A stretch of DNA of 42,470 bases from Candidatus Omnitrophota bacterium. Its GTDB lineage: Bacteria > Omnitrophota > Gorgyraeia > 2-01-FULL-45-10 > JAHFGN01. How positions within the stretch are numbered: position 1 is the stretch's first letter; each line of letters begins with the position of its first letter. The notes under the pieces are model-generated. The model worked only from the letters and a program-made list of their open reading frames with translations. It searched no databases and had not been told where the DNA came from. This document shows, piece after piece, positions 24,129-32,730 of the stretch. A program made the position numbers and the translations under genes. Where the stretch lies: positions 4,592 to 47,061 of the forward strand of contig JAHFGN010000004.1 of assembly GCA_023247415.1 (NCBI GenBank), given 5' to 3'.

Positions 24129-26123
24129 TTAACTAAGCGCCCCGTGTTTCTTCAAGAGCCCAACGAACCTTTCATTAGGATCATTCTTCAGGTCATAAAA
24201 AAATTTTCCCAGGACATCGGGCCATCTGCGCTTCATAGGGACAAGCCCTGCATCAGATTCCAGAACTGAGCGCATATTAGCTCTTAATTCGCCCGACGAA
24301 TACGCTATAGGGACGCACCCTTTTAATTCTTCTGGAGAATTTATATTAAAGGCGTGCGTATTCTCATATACTATTGGAACCTTTCCAATCGCCATGGATT
24401 CGTATCCAACTGTATTTAAGACCTGGATCACCCCGTCTGAAATCAGTATCGCGTCATATAAAGGGAATTCCGCGTTCAAAAAGGAATATTTGAAATTTGC
24501 CCGCATATGTCTCAGGGACGCTGACACAATCTTATCATATTTCATATAGGGCCGGCTCCTAAAGATGATATGGAGCGTCTTATCCAAATCCTCTCCTGCT
24601 TTGGCTAACGCCGCCAGGAGCGTGCCTTCCTTCTCCAGCCAGTTCAACGCCACTAGAAAGATCTTTTCTGAATCAGAAAATCCCAGCCTTCTCCTCGTTT
24701 CAGTCCTATCCTTCCTCTCCTTTAAATAAGAGACCAGGCCGTGGTATCTTATTGGCCCGCATATATCAACCCTTTCTTCAGGGAATCCCTCATTTACAAG
24801 GATATCGCGAAAGTACCTCCCTGCGGTGAAGATAATGTCAGGCATCGGCATGGCCTCTTTTGCGTTATTCTTATCAAGGTGAAAAGCCGCCTCTTTTGGC
24901 GCGAAAAATTGTGAAATACGATTTCTGCTGAATGTGGAGTGCTGAAACGCTATCGTTTTGCATCTTCCGCCTAAGCCCCGCAAGAGGGCCTTCTCAAAAG
25001 GCTGGAATTCTATCCTATATACCAATGCGCGCGGAGAGTATCTTTTAGCAAAATTCTCAAAGGCGTTCTCTATCAAAATATCGTTAAATAATTCGGCGCC
25101 CGAAAGCGAACGGCATATTTCATGATAGAACAATCCGGTTATATCAAACCCTTTGTATGTTAATTTAGAGATTTTTTTGAAATAACGGCGGACCGACAAT
25201 GCCCAATAAAAATAGCCGGGAGATAAAATTTTCAACTTTTCTCTTAGCCTGAGCAGCTCCTCCACCAATACCATGTTATTTTTTTCAAAAAATTTCTTCA
25301 AGAAAAACCTCTTAAAAAATATTATCAGCGGTTTAAGCGGCAAGGTTGACGCGGCATAAAATACCTCATGATCGCGTTCAATAAACTTTGGCAATGACCC
25401 CAGGAAATTTTCCCTTGCCCCGTCGCTGTATGGATCGTTCCACCAGAAAGGGTAGTGCGTATAAAAGAAGAGTTTTTTCTCTTTAGGGAGTTTTGCGCCT
25501 TTAAGCCCTGTTGTCTTTAGCGCAGCCGATCTGATGACAGCCATTAAAAATGTGCCGAATGAATGCCGGAGATAATCATATGCAAACCATGAAAACGACT
25601 CTGCCAAAGATATCTTGCACCGGTTGAATATATTATTATATATGCCTTGTGCCGCAAGCTGCTTCTGGGTGGAGATCGCCCGACTTACAGAATAATCATT
25701 CAGGTCCAGGTATATCTTTTTAAATTCCTCTTTCTCGCTCAGGAGCCGCGTAAGTTCTATATAGAAGAGCCTATCGATTATCCTGCTGCCCACAGTGTTT
25801 TTTTCAGACACCTTTAAAAACCACCACAGATTTTTCCCATCATGAAAGAAAAGCCCTTTGCGCGTCCTTGCCGGGAGTTCAAATATGAAATTTATATAAA
25901 ATTCTCCGATGCGCCTTTGAGCCTCTTCGGAGATGTCTTTTACGTCGACAAATTTGCAATCCGCTATCTTGTCAAGCTGCCCGCAGTTAAATCTGAAGTA
26001 TTCAGGCGTTATGCCTAGGGTTAAAATATATGCCTCAAAAGAGGAATGTCTCTTTTCTTTAGCAATACGGCTGATCCATCTTCCTCCTGTATTGTCAGTC
26101 ACAATCAATATCTTTTCACCCAT
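24129..26123 (-). CDS. Large probable surface-carbohydrate glycosyltransferase of uncertain family
   Basis: 664 residues, not matched to a named family with certainty. The C-terminal half looks like a GT-B donor domain of the CDP-glycerol transferase/capsule synthesis type: TIAFQHSTFSRNRIS (a His in the position typical of those enzymes), PDIIFTAGRYFRDIL, ICGPIRYHGLV, FLVALNWLEKEGTLL and YDAILISDGVIQVLNTVGYES. The N-terminal half begins MGEKILIVTDNTGGRW and contains KNTVGSRIIDRLFY, recalling surface carbohydrate biosynthesis proteins described from Leptospira loci. It has no clear membrane helix, so it probably works in the cytoplasm or on the membrane face. It overlaps the methyltransferase by 8 bases. 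Confidence 0.65.
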   Translation of the reverse strand: MGEKILIVTDNTGGRWISRIAKEKRHSSFEAYILTLGITPEYFRFNCGQLDKIADCKFVDVKDISEEAQRRIGEFYINFIFELPARTRKGLFFHDGKNLWWFLKVSEKNTVGSRIIDRLFYIELTRLLSEKEEFKKIYLDLNDYSVSRAISTQKQLAAQGIYNNIFNRCKISLAESFSWFAYDYLRHSFGTFLMAVIRSAALKTTGLKGAKLPKEKKLFFYTHYPFWWNDPYSDGARENFLGSLPKFIERDHEVFYAASTLPLKPLIIFFKRFFLKKFFEKNNMVLVEELLRLREKLKILSPGYFYWALSVRRYFKKISKLTYKGFDITGLFYHEICRSLSGAELFNDILIENAFENFAKRYSPRALVYRIEFQPFEKALLRGLGGRCKTIAFQHSTFSRNRISQFFAPKEAAFHLDKNNAKEAMPMPDIIFTAGRYFRDILVNEGFPEERVDICGPIRYHGLVSYLKERKDRTETRRRLGFSDSEKIFLVALNWLEKEGTLLAALAKAGEDLDKTLHIIFRSRPYMKYDKIVSASLRHMRANFKYSFLNAEFPLYDAILISDGVIQVLNTVGYESMAIGKVPIVYENTHAFNINSPEELKGCVPIAYSSGELRANMRSVLESDAGLVPMKRRWPDVLGKFFYDLKNDPNERFVGLLKKHGALS

Positions 26124-27117
26124 GAGACGAATCTTTCTTGTCTTTTCTGGCCAACACCATCATATGCGAACTGAGACCGTATTTTGACAAAAATAGCTGA
26201 AGGTCCTCTTTCGCCTCCCGGCCTGCGTTTTTCGCGAAATTTACCCATAGCCTTCCCGGGCGTCCGGAGCTGTCTTTTATGGTGTTCTCCACTATATCCC
26301 AATCCAGCCTCCCTGGCGTGGTAAGTTCCTCGACGCGGAACCCGGCATCCTCCAATGCCCTCTGGAGAGACCGTGGGTTGAAAAAGTTTATATGCTGCGC
26401 GGGGTATATGTTTTTCGAATGCTCCCACAGCACCTGTATGTCAAAACCCTCGCAGTTCAGGGTCGTTATCAAAAAAAGGCCGCCAGGTTTAAGCATTTCA
26501 CAGGCGTTGCGGAACAAGACGCCTGGGGAGTGCAGATGCTCTAACAGCTCGAACGCGGATAAAAGATCGAATTTCTCTTTTGTCTTGTTGATATCCTCAA
26601 TCGCCTTATCAATAACCTCAAAACCCTTTTTTCGGCATATCGCCGCCATCTCGGAGGACGGCTCAATGGCTACAAGTCTACTCTGAGGCATGATCTTTCT
26701 CATCTCTTCCAAAAACAATCCGGCTCCAGAGCCGATATCGCCTAAGACACTTGATTTCTGACCCGATAATCTTTTTGCAGCCAACTCCGCCCTCGGTCTG
26801 AATATTTTTTCTTTGCGGCACTCTGCCATAGAGAGGATAATCTCTTTTGACAATAGGCCTGCCGATTTGGACGTTGTATTGAAAACTATCAAATCCTCTT
26901 TGGACGGTCTTGGGTTTGCGTATAATGTGCCGCAATCATCGCACAGCACATACTTAAATCCCATCTTTTCAAACTGAACCTTGCAGCGCCGCGAAGCGCA
27001 GCACACACAGGGCACTGTGATAAAACGCCTCTTATCAAAATAGTCTTTGACCTCTTCTTCAACCAATCTTAGATATCTGCCGAACGTCTCTTTATCGCGT
27101 ATATCCGACTCTTTCAC
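26116..27117 (-). CDS. Class I SAM-dependent methyltransferase with N-terminal zinc ribbon
   Basis: 333 residues. Cys37-x2-Cys40 and Cys59-x2-Cys62 (LCDDCGTLYANPRP) make a small zinc ribbon, the arrangement seen at the front of many Methyltransf_23-like sugar-modifying enzymes. The SAM motif LGDIGSGAGLFLEEM follows near 125-139, then IEPSSEMA, LLSAFELLEHLHSPG and MLKPGGLFLITTLN, all standard class I motifs. Its neighbours (phosphatase, aldolase, transferase) suggest a sugar or nucleotide-sugar substrate. It overlaps the HAD gene by ATGA and the next gene by 8 bases. C- versus O-methylation cannot be decided. Confidence 0.85.
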   Translation of the reverse strand: MKESDIRDKETFGRYLRLVEEEVKDYFDKRRFITVPCVCCASRRCKVQFEKMGFKYVLCDDCGTLYANPRPSKEDLIVFNTTSKSAGLLSKEIILSMAECRKEKIFRPRAELAAKRLSGQKSSVLGDIGSGAGLFLEEMRKIMPQSRLVAIEPSSEMAAICRKKGFEVIDKAIEDINKTKEKFDLLSAFELLEHLHSPGVLFRNACEMLKPGGLFLITTLNCEGFDIQVLWEHSKNIYPAQHINFFNPRSLQRALEDAGFRVEELTTPGRLDWDIVENTIKDSSGRPGRLWVNFAKNAGREAKEDLQLFLSKYGLSSHMMVLARKDKKDSSHG

Positions 27118-27767
27118 AACCCCCCCCCTTTTAAGTTTTCCAAAACGTAAGTCATGACGCCGTTCATATCGTCAAATACGGGGACATCGCATCCCTTGAA
27201 ATCCTCTTTATTCCTTCGCGCTATAAAAAACGTGCCTGCATCGCTTGAGGCTCTGAAATCTTCTATAGTGTCGCCCACATATAAGATCTCGTTCGCGGGT
27301 ATTGCCTGGCGCCTTATCACATCGGATATCGCCTCTTTCTTTGTAGTCGGCGGAAAACCATACTTTCCTGTAAAATAACCGCTTATCCCCTTTCTCTTGA
27401 CTATATCCGCCAGCTCTTCTTCAGGAACAGCGGATGCTATATACAAAGGGACATTACTATAGAATCGCTTCAAAAATTCTAAGGCCCCTGCCACAAATGG
27501 ACAACTGACCACCCTGTCTAAAACTATTGCTGAAAAATCTATTCCCAGCTTATCACGCACAGCGTCGCTATACTGCTTTTGCAATATATTCTCCCAGATG
27601 TGCCGGAACTTTATAAACCGGGATACGCCGTTATTTTGCAGGTGGTATCTCACAACAGGCTCTACTTCCTCCGTGTATCTTGAGAACAACTCTCTAAAGG
27701 CCTGGGTTTTGATATCCACGGATTCCACGATAACACCGTCAAAATCGAGTATGACTGCTTTTATCAC
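27114..27767 (-). CDS. HAD-family phosphatase (phosphoglycolate phosphatase-like)
   Basis: 217 residues from a GTG start at 27767. HAD motif I is ILDFDGVIVES (nucleophile Asp8, acid Asp10), motif II is YIASAVPEE, a Lys follows in TTKKEAISDV, and motif III is YVGDTIEDF. A helical cap of the phosphoglycolate phosphatase/beta-phosphoglucomutase kind lies between motifs I and II. The frame stays open upstream to 27821, but the GTG makes a GTGA overlap with the aldolase stop and has a strong GGAGG about eight bases before it, which decides the start. In this cluster it could remove phosphate from a sugar acid or sugar intermediate, the role KdsC or GmhB fills elsewhere; that is inference. Confidence 0.85.
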   Translation of the reverse strand: MIKAVILDFDGVIVESVDIKTQAFRELFSRYTEEVEPVVRYHLQNNGVSRFIKFRHIWENILQKQYSDAVRDKLGIDFSAIVLDRVVSCPFVAGALEFLKRFYSNVPLYIASAVPEEELADIVKRKGISGYFTGKYGFPPTTKKEAISDVIRRQAIPANEILYVGDTIEDFRASSDAGTFFIARRNKEDFKGCDVPVFDDMNGVMTYVLENLKGGGL

Positions 27768-28549
27768 CTCTTCTTCCTCCGACGAGTAACGGATTGTATA
27801 GCGCGCATTGCGTCTTTGCATTCCTTCAAAAGAAAAATCATATCCACGCCAAATGCGAGAATACGGTAACCGTCCTTTACTCTTCTATCTAACTTTCTTG
27901 CACTTGGAAATACGATATGAGCACCTGCTGGCACCCCGTGTCGCTTGGCAGCTTCGAGTATTTTCTTCTGGGCCGCTATCACTTTTTTATGCTCAAGCTG
28001 CCCTGGTATCCCATAAGAACCGGAAAGGTCATAAGGGCCTATCATTATACCCGTTAGGCCGTCAACAGCTAATATATCGTCTATATGCTCCACCGCCTCC
28101 TTATGTTCAATCTGAGCTATCACAATGGCGTCGCTATCGAGGTTCTTCCTATAATCAGCAAAATCATTTCCGTAACCTTGGGCCCTGGCCAAACCCACTC
28201 CTCTTAAACCCGCAGGAGGATACCGTGTCGCTTTTATGGCGGCGAGGGCATCTTCCGGTTTATTTACACAGGGCACGATTATCCCATAGGCGCCTGAATC
28301 CATAACGCGTTTTATCTGCACGGCGTCATTGCTGGAAAGCCTTACCAGGGGAATGGTCCCGCTGAGCTCTATAATTTGTATAAGCTCTTGAGCGCGTTCT
28401 ATAGATATAGGGCTGTGCTCCATATCAATCGCAAGCCAATTAAAACCCGCACGCGCCATGATCTCCGCGGAAGCGGTGCTTGTAAAGGTGATCCAGCTGC
28501 CAAAAGAAAATCCATTTCTAAAGAAATTCCGGCGCACTTTTTTGTCCAT
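27764..28549 (-). CDS. HpcH/HpaI-family pyruvate (class II) aldolase
   Basis: 261 residues. The family's blocks are intact: NWLAIDMEHSP with the catalytic His and acidic pair, IPLVRLSS with the pyruvate-binding Arg, GAYGIIVPCVNKPEDA, GLRGVGLARAQGYG, the metal-binding Glu of AQIEHKEAV, and GPYDLSGSYG with the metal-binding Asp. Relatives include HpaI, 2-keto-3-deoxy-rhamnonate aldolase and garL-type enzymes, which reversibly join pyruvate and an aldehyde. The ATG at 28549 has GAGGAG eight bases before it and overlaps radical SAM protein G by 32 bases. Lying among KdsB-like, SIS and HAD genes, it may work in the synthetic direction to form a 3-deoxy-ulosonic acid; degradation of such an acid is the alternative. 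Confidence 0.88.
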   Translation of the reverse strand: MDKKVRRNFFRNGFSFGSWITFTSTASAEIMARAGFNWLAIDMEHSPISIERAQELIQIIELSGTIPLVRLSSNDAVQIKRVMDSGAYGIIVPCVNKPEDALAAIKATRYPPAGLRGVGLARAQGYGNDFADYRKNLDSDAIVIAQIEHKEAVEHIDDILAVDGLTGIMIGPYDLSGSYGIPGQLEHKKVIAAQKKILEAAKRHGVPAGAHIVFPSARKLDRRVKDGYRILAFGVDMIFLLKECKDAMRAIQSVTRRRKKR

Positions 28550-30098
28550 TAAATTTCTCCTCAATAGGGGTTGAAGATTTTTTCGTAAAATTCCACTCCA
28601 ATTCTTTATAGCTGACGATATAAAATATCATTTTTAGCGTATTGTAAATAAAATTTCCAAAAACAGCCTTCTTCTCCGCCATCCTTATGAGCCCATGAAG
28701 GATCTTCGGAAGTTTGATATACATCTGAAAGGTGCGAAACAGCCCCTCTAAAGTCTCTTTTGAAATCTGCGGGAGATCCAGGCACGATATCGTCCTGCTG
28801 ACATCCTCATATTCTTTTTCTTTGGACAGAGTAAAGAGATTCTCGTTTATGCATAACTCCCTTAATTTCGTGCCGCGATAAGGGTGAAAAAAACTTAGCG
28901 TTGCGGAGCTTGGTCTTGACCTTCTATTAAGCTCTATGGTCTCAAAGATATCGCTTCTTTTTTCATGCGGCAGGCCGATCATATTAAAAGATGAGCTGCG
29001 TATCTTATACTTCCGCGCCAGGTTGAATACGTGGATTATCTGTTCATTTTTATAATGTCTTCCTAAGACCTCCTCTCTTATTTTAGGACTTCCTGATTCC
29101 AGGCCTACGCATATATTACGGCACCCGGCGTCAACAATCTTTGCGAAGAGTTCTTCTTTTATAAGCCCGGGATGCAGATTGATGGAGAAGGGTAAGGCCA
29201 CCTGTTCCTTGTAACGCCTGCAGAAATCATCAAGGGTCTCCTCTTTGTGGAGTGGGAAGATATCATCCGCGAAAAAGACAAAATTCAGATTATATTTTTT
29301 CTTGTAAGACGTTATTTCCTGGATCAACGATTCAACCTTTCTTATCCGGTAAAATTCCTTCTGGCCCTTATATATCTGAAGCAGTGCGAGGTTTCCGCAG
29401 TATCTGCATGGGAAAAGACACCCCCTCGTCATGGCAAATAAGCCCATTCTGTATATCCTGCCACCCAGCGGTCTTAAAAGATGCCTCTGGTCAAAAATAT
29501 CCCATTCCGGAGAGGGGAGCTCATTGACGTCGATTAACGGTCTGGCGGCGTTTTTATAGACCTTCTCGTTTTCTTTAACCCATATATTTTTTATATCTTT
29601 AATATCTTCTCTGCGCTCAATTCTATTGCATAACTCCCGCATCGCCATCTCTCCCTCGCCGACACAGATTATGTCCACACAATCCTCTCCGATTACCTCT
29701 TCCGGAGCGAAAGTAGCGGTCGGGCCGCCTGCCGCCGTCAACACATCCTTATGCCTCTTTTTAATATTTTTTAGCAGCCCCAGACCAAACGCGTAGTTAG
29801 GGTCCACAACGCTCATGGCGATCAAGTCAGGCTTAAATTTTTCTATTTCGATTTCAAATAAGCCGGCAGCGTCTATATCCCTTTCGACCAATCCGTATTT
29901 TTTTAGGTCCGGATTATGAACTTGTAAAGACGACGCGCGCAGGTCTTCGTCATTCCTGGTCTTGCCGCATTTAATAAATGTAGTGTCGAAAAGCCTGATG
30001 TCATGGCCGTCTTTCTTTAAGTATGCGGCCAGATAACTTATGCCAAGCGGTATTCGCGACACCATTGCCGTGTTGGGATACAGAAATAGAATTTTCAT
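28518..30098 (-). CDS. B12-binding-domain radical SAM protein G
   Basis: 526 residues. The B12 domain has an insertion of about 40 residues near 45-85 before the DLIAMSVVDPNY strand, then TAAGGPTATFAPEE (the usual His replaced by Thr) and CVGEGEMAMREL at 145-156. The cysteines are Cys227, Cys231 and Cys234 in TRGCLFPCRYC, followed by CVGLESGSPKI and HPYRGTKLREL, where Arg replaces the Gly-preceding Pro seen in relatives. The tail includes FQMYIKLPKILHGLI. It separates the aldolase from the SIS isomerase inside a run of small-molecule sugar genes, which hints that it may act on a sugar precursor and not on the polymer. Reaction unknown. Confidence 0.88.
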   Translation of the reverse strand: MKILFLYPNTAMVSRIPLGISYLAAYLKKDGHDIRLFDTTFIKCGKTRNDEDLRASSLQVHNPDLKKYGLVERDIDAAGLFEIEIEKFKPDLIAMSVVDPNYAFGLGLLKNIKKRHKDVLTAAGGPTATFAPEEVIGEDCVDIICVGEGEMAMRELCNRIERREDIKDIKNIWVKENEKVYKNAARPLIDVNELPSPEWDIFDQRHLLRPLGGRIYRMGLFAMTRGCLFPCRYCGNLALLQIYKGQKEFYRIRKVESLIQEITSYKKKYNLNFVFFADDIFPLHKEETLDDFCRRYKEQVALPFSINLHPGLIKEELFAKIVDAGCRNICVGLESGSPKIREEVLGRHYKNEQIIHVFNLARKYKIRSSSFNMIGLPHEKRSDIFETIELNRRSRPSSATLSFFHPYRGTKLRELCINENLFTLSKEKEYEDVSRTISCLDLPQISKETLEGLFRTFQMYIKLPKILHGLIRMAEKKAVFGNFIYNTLKMIFYIVSYKELEWNFTKKSSTPIEEKFNGQKSAPEFL

Positions 30099-30748
30099 AT
30101 TATGCCATCAACCTGGTTGATTTTATTTGTCAGATATGACGTGATCATATGATCTATGATAAGATGTATGTCCTCTACCGGTCCATATTCCCCTTTGCGT
30201 GTACGGATCCAGATCAGATGGCCGCACAGACCGGCAAGCCTGCCGCCATCAAATCCGACCAAACCGATAGTGACGCCTTGCAATTTATCAGCCAGTCTAA
30301 CGGCCTCTATTATGTTAGGGCTGTTGCCGCTGGCGGAAATGGCAACCAGGACATCCCCTTTTTTGAACAGATTGCTCAATTGACCGCTGAATATCCTCTG
30401 GTACCCATAATCGTTGCCAAGCGCTGTTATGGAAGGGACGCTGTCGCTAAGTGATAATGTCCTGAAGGCTATTGTCCCTGTCTTGCGGCCAACCTCTCCC
30501 AGATCTTGCGCAAAATGAGAGGCAGTCGCCGCGCTTCCGCCGTTTCCGATAAAAAAGATAGTCGAGTCGTTGTCTCTGGCGCGCAAAAAACATTCTGCTG
30601 CCTCGGCGATTGCCTGATGGTCAATCTTATAGAAGAGCTGATTAACATATTTAAGATATTCGCGTAAATATGCCTCGCAGCTGCTGCTCTTTTTATACAA
30701 CGCCGTCAATCGGTTCCCGCAGGATTTGTTATTCATCTTTTTATTCAT
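30095..30748 (-). CDS. SIS-domain sugar-phosphate isomerase (GmhA/DiaA-like)
   Basis: 217 residues. The core has TIFFIGNGGSAATASHFAQDL, the phosphosugar loop of sedoheptulose-7-phosphate isomerase (GmhA) relatives, then LVAISASGNSPNIIEA, the second conserved Ser-rich loop, and VEDIHLIIDHMIT at the end, with the Glu and His placement typical of GmhA. A GTG at 30760 and an ATG at 30736 are in frame too, but the ATG at 30748 sits best after GAGG. GmhA makes D-glycero-D-manno-heptose-7-phosphate; here it may feed a heptose or another sugar-phosphate into the adjoining pathway. It overlaps radical SAM protein G by ATGA. Confidence 0.86.
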   Translation of the reverse strand: MNKKMNNKSCGNRLTALYKKSSSCEAYLREYLKYVNQLFYKIDHQAIAEAAECFLRARDNDSTIFFIGNGGSAATASHFAQDLGEVGRKTGTIAFRTLSLSDSVPSITALGNDYGYQRIFSGQLSNLFKKGDVLVAISASGNSPNIIEAVRLADKLQGVTIGLVGFDGGRLAGLCGHLIWIRTRKGEYGPVEDIHLIIDHMITSYLTNKINQVDGII

Positions 30749-30766
30749 CTTGGTCCTCACTTGGTT

Positions 30767-31798
30767 TTAAAGCGGCTTTTCGATCTTGAATGCATCGCGC
30801 CACTTGGGATCGACGTAATATATGTTATAAACAAGCCGCATCGTGGCAAGGGCATCGCTGCTGTTGCCGGACTGAATTGGTTTTTTACTAATAATGGCAT
30901 CGGCAAATTCATCTATTTCGTTGCGCCATGAATTATCCTCAAGATAGGTAACGGCCTCCTCCCGCGCATTTCCGGTATCAGACTCATTGCGTCTGCCTAT
31001 TATCAGTTTTTCTTCTCCATAGCTTTTGGATCCAGAGAGTATGCCCTGCAGCTCCAGATATCCTTCGGTAAGGGTTATCTCCAGGGAGAAGCAGTGCTGC
31101 CACTGCGTTGCGCTGGAATGCAGGATGGCGACTTTGCCTTTCGCGTCTTTCATAAGCGCATAGGCGTTGTCCTCAACGTCGTGTTTCCAATAATCATTCG
31201 AAACAAAGCTTTTGAACTCGACAAATTCTCCGCAGAATAGACGCATAAGGTCCACCATATGGATGCCCTGGTCCAGAAGGATGCCCCCTCCGGCATATCG
31301 TCTTTCAGCACGCCACCCGCTTTCGAAGGAGAGTATCTTACTCTTACCGTATACCCCCCGCATGTTTATTATCTCACCAAGCTCTCCCGACTTGACAACG
31401 CGAAGCGCCTCCAACACAGAATCGTGATAGCGGTGGTTAAAACCGTACTTTAGCAAAATGCCGGGGCGGCGCTTTTCCGCCTCTATAACCTTTTCGATAT
31501 CCGCGACATCGCGGCCGGGCGGCTTTTCGCAGAAGACATGGCGTCCCGATTCCAGGCCGGCGATGGTGACTTCGCTTGCCAGATAGTTCGGCAGGCTCAC
31601 AAAAAGGACATCCATCGGCTCGGCTAAAAGCTGGCGATAATCCGAAAGACAGCGTATGCCATTTGGCAGGAGACCGGGTTTTGTGAAGGTTTGATCGCAT
31701 ACCGCGACAGTCTTCATATGCGGATTCTTATCTATGAATTCATGCCGCCTCTTGCCAACTATGCCATACCCGGCAATTCCAACTTTAAGTGTTTTCAT
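30767..31798 (-). CDS. Gfo/Idh/MocA-family NAD(P)-dependent sugar oxidoreductase
   Basis: 343 residues. The N-terminal Rossmann fold opens with VGIAGYGIVGKRRH, and the family's EKP motif is present in VFCEKPPGRDV. The C-terminal alpha/beta domain has KYGFNHRYHD and the active-site stretch GGGILLDQGIHMVDLM with its Asp and His. Members oxidise or reduce sugars and nucleotide sugars, for example WlbA in 2,3-diacetamido uronate synthesis and myo-inositol dehydrogenases. Here it probably creates or consumes a keto-sugar. The gene ends 18 bases before the SIS gene and overlaps the 2-hydroxyacid dehydrogenase by ATGA. Substrate is not predictable. Confidence 0.87.
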   Translation of the reverse strand: MKTLKVGIAGYGIVGKRRHEFIDKNPHMKTVAVCDQTFTKPGLLPNGIRCLSDYRQLLAEPMDVLFVSLPNYLASEVTIAGLESGRHVFCEKPPGRDVADIEKVIEAEKRRPGILLKYGFNHRYHDSVLEALRVVKSGELGEIINMRGVYGKSKILSFESGWRAERRYAGGGILLDQGIHMVDLMRLFCGEFVEFKSFVSNDYWKHDVEDNAYALMKDAKGKVAILHSSATQWQHCFSLEITLTEGYLELQGILSGSKSYGEEKLIIGRRNESDTGNAREEAVTYLEDNSWRNEIDEFADAIISKKPIQSGNSSDALATMRLVYNIYYVDPKWRDAFKIEKPL

Positions 31799-32730
31799 AT
31801 CATCCGCCTCTTTAGCGCCCCAAGCGCATCCAATAGATTCTGCGCCGCCTGTAATTCCATTTCCGCCCTTGCCTCTTTCGCGTACGATCCGGCGTGCGGC
31901 GTCAAGATTACGTTCTCTAATTTTGCCAGAGGTCCGTCGTACGGCTCTTTTGAAAATACATCCAGGGCCGCGCCGGCTATGCGACCTGTCTTCAGGGCCT
32001 GATACAGCGCCTTTTCGTCGAGGGTGCCGCCGCGCGATAAGTTTATTATGTAAGAACCTTTCTTCATCATGCCTATCGCTTCTTTATCCATGACGCGCGT
32101 GTTTCCTGATGGATGGAGCGTTATTATATCACTGTGCCTTAGGAGATATTTTAATCCCGCCATCTTTACCTTGCCTGGTTTATTACCTGACGCGGCAGGG
32201 CTTGTGTCATGCGCGATTATCGATACATTGAAGCCGCCCAATAATTCCGCTACACGCCGGCCTATGCGGCCTAAACCTATTATCCCCACTGTCTTGCCGC
32301 TTATCAGGCTCCCGTATGTTTTATTCCACCTTCCGGCCCTTAAACTTCTATCCATGAAGGATATGGAGCGCGATGTATCGAGCATAAGGCCTATCGCCAA
32401 TTCCGCCACCGCCTGGGTAGGTCCATCAGGGGTATTCTTTACCGCTATCCCCAATCTTTTTGCGGCATTAAGATCGATGTTGTCCACCCCTATGCCGCAT
32501 CGGGATATAACCTTGACGCCGGACAGCTTTTCCAGCAGATCGCTGTCATATTTTTCAAGACCGGCTATTATGCCTACGCAGCCCTTGCATAATTCAAGCG
32601 TCTCTTTTTTATTGAGCCTGCGCCCCAAGACGTTATTGGCGGTTTCAAGACCGCTCTTACGAAGGAGTTCAAGCGGGGCAGGATCAATCTCAGCAAAGGA
32701 AGATAATGTTATGGCAATCCTGTTCTTCAT
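31795..32730 (-). CDS. D-isomer-specific 2-hydroxyacid dehydrogenase (phosphoglycerate dehydrogenase-like)
   Basis: 311 residues, the length of the short, ACT-less family members. The substrate domain has ISRCGIGVDNID and TQAVAELAIGLML; the NAD domain has KTVGIIGLGRIGRRVAE; and the catalytic Arg, Glu and His lie in INLSRGGTLDE, DVFSKEPYDGP and LTPHAGSYAKEA. The lack of a C-terminal regulatory domain and the location between a KdsB-like and a Gfo/Idh/MocA gene argue against a role in serine synthesis and for oxidation or reduction of a 2-hydroxy/2-keto sugar acid or its precursor. It overlaps kdsB-like by ATGA. Confidence 0.88.
   Translation of the reverse strand: MKNRIAITLSSFAEIDPAPLELLRKSGLETANNVLGRRLNKKETLELCKGCVGIIAGLEKYDSDLLEKLSGVKVISRCGIGVDNIDLNAAKRLGIAVKNTPDGPTQAVAELAIGLMLDTSRSISFMDRSLRAGRWNKTYGSLISGKTVGIIGLGRIGRRVAELLGGFNVSIIAHDTSPAASGNKPGKVKMAGLKYLLRHSDIITLHPSGNTRVMDKEAIGMMKKGSYIINLSRGGTLDEKALYQALKTGRIAGAALDVFSKEPYDGPLAKLENVILTPHAGSYAKEARAEMELQAAQNLLDALGALKRRMI

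Noticed and set aside
31795-32730. Assignment as SerA for serine synthesis
   Set aside because: The protein lacks the C-terminal ACT region of many SerA proteins and lies between sugar genes; a role on a sugar acid is more likely, though serine synthesis cannot be strictly ruled out.
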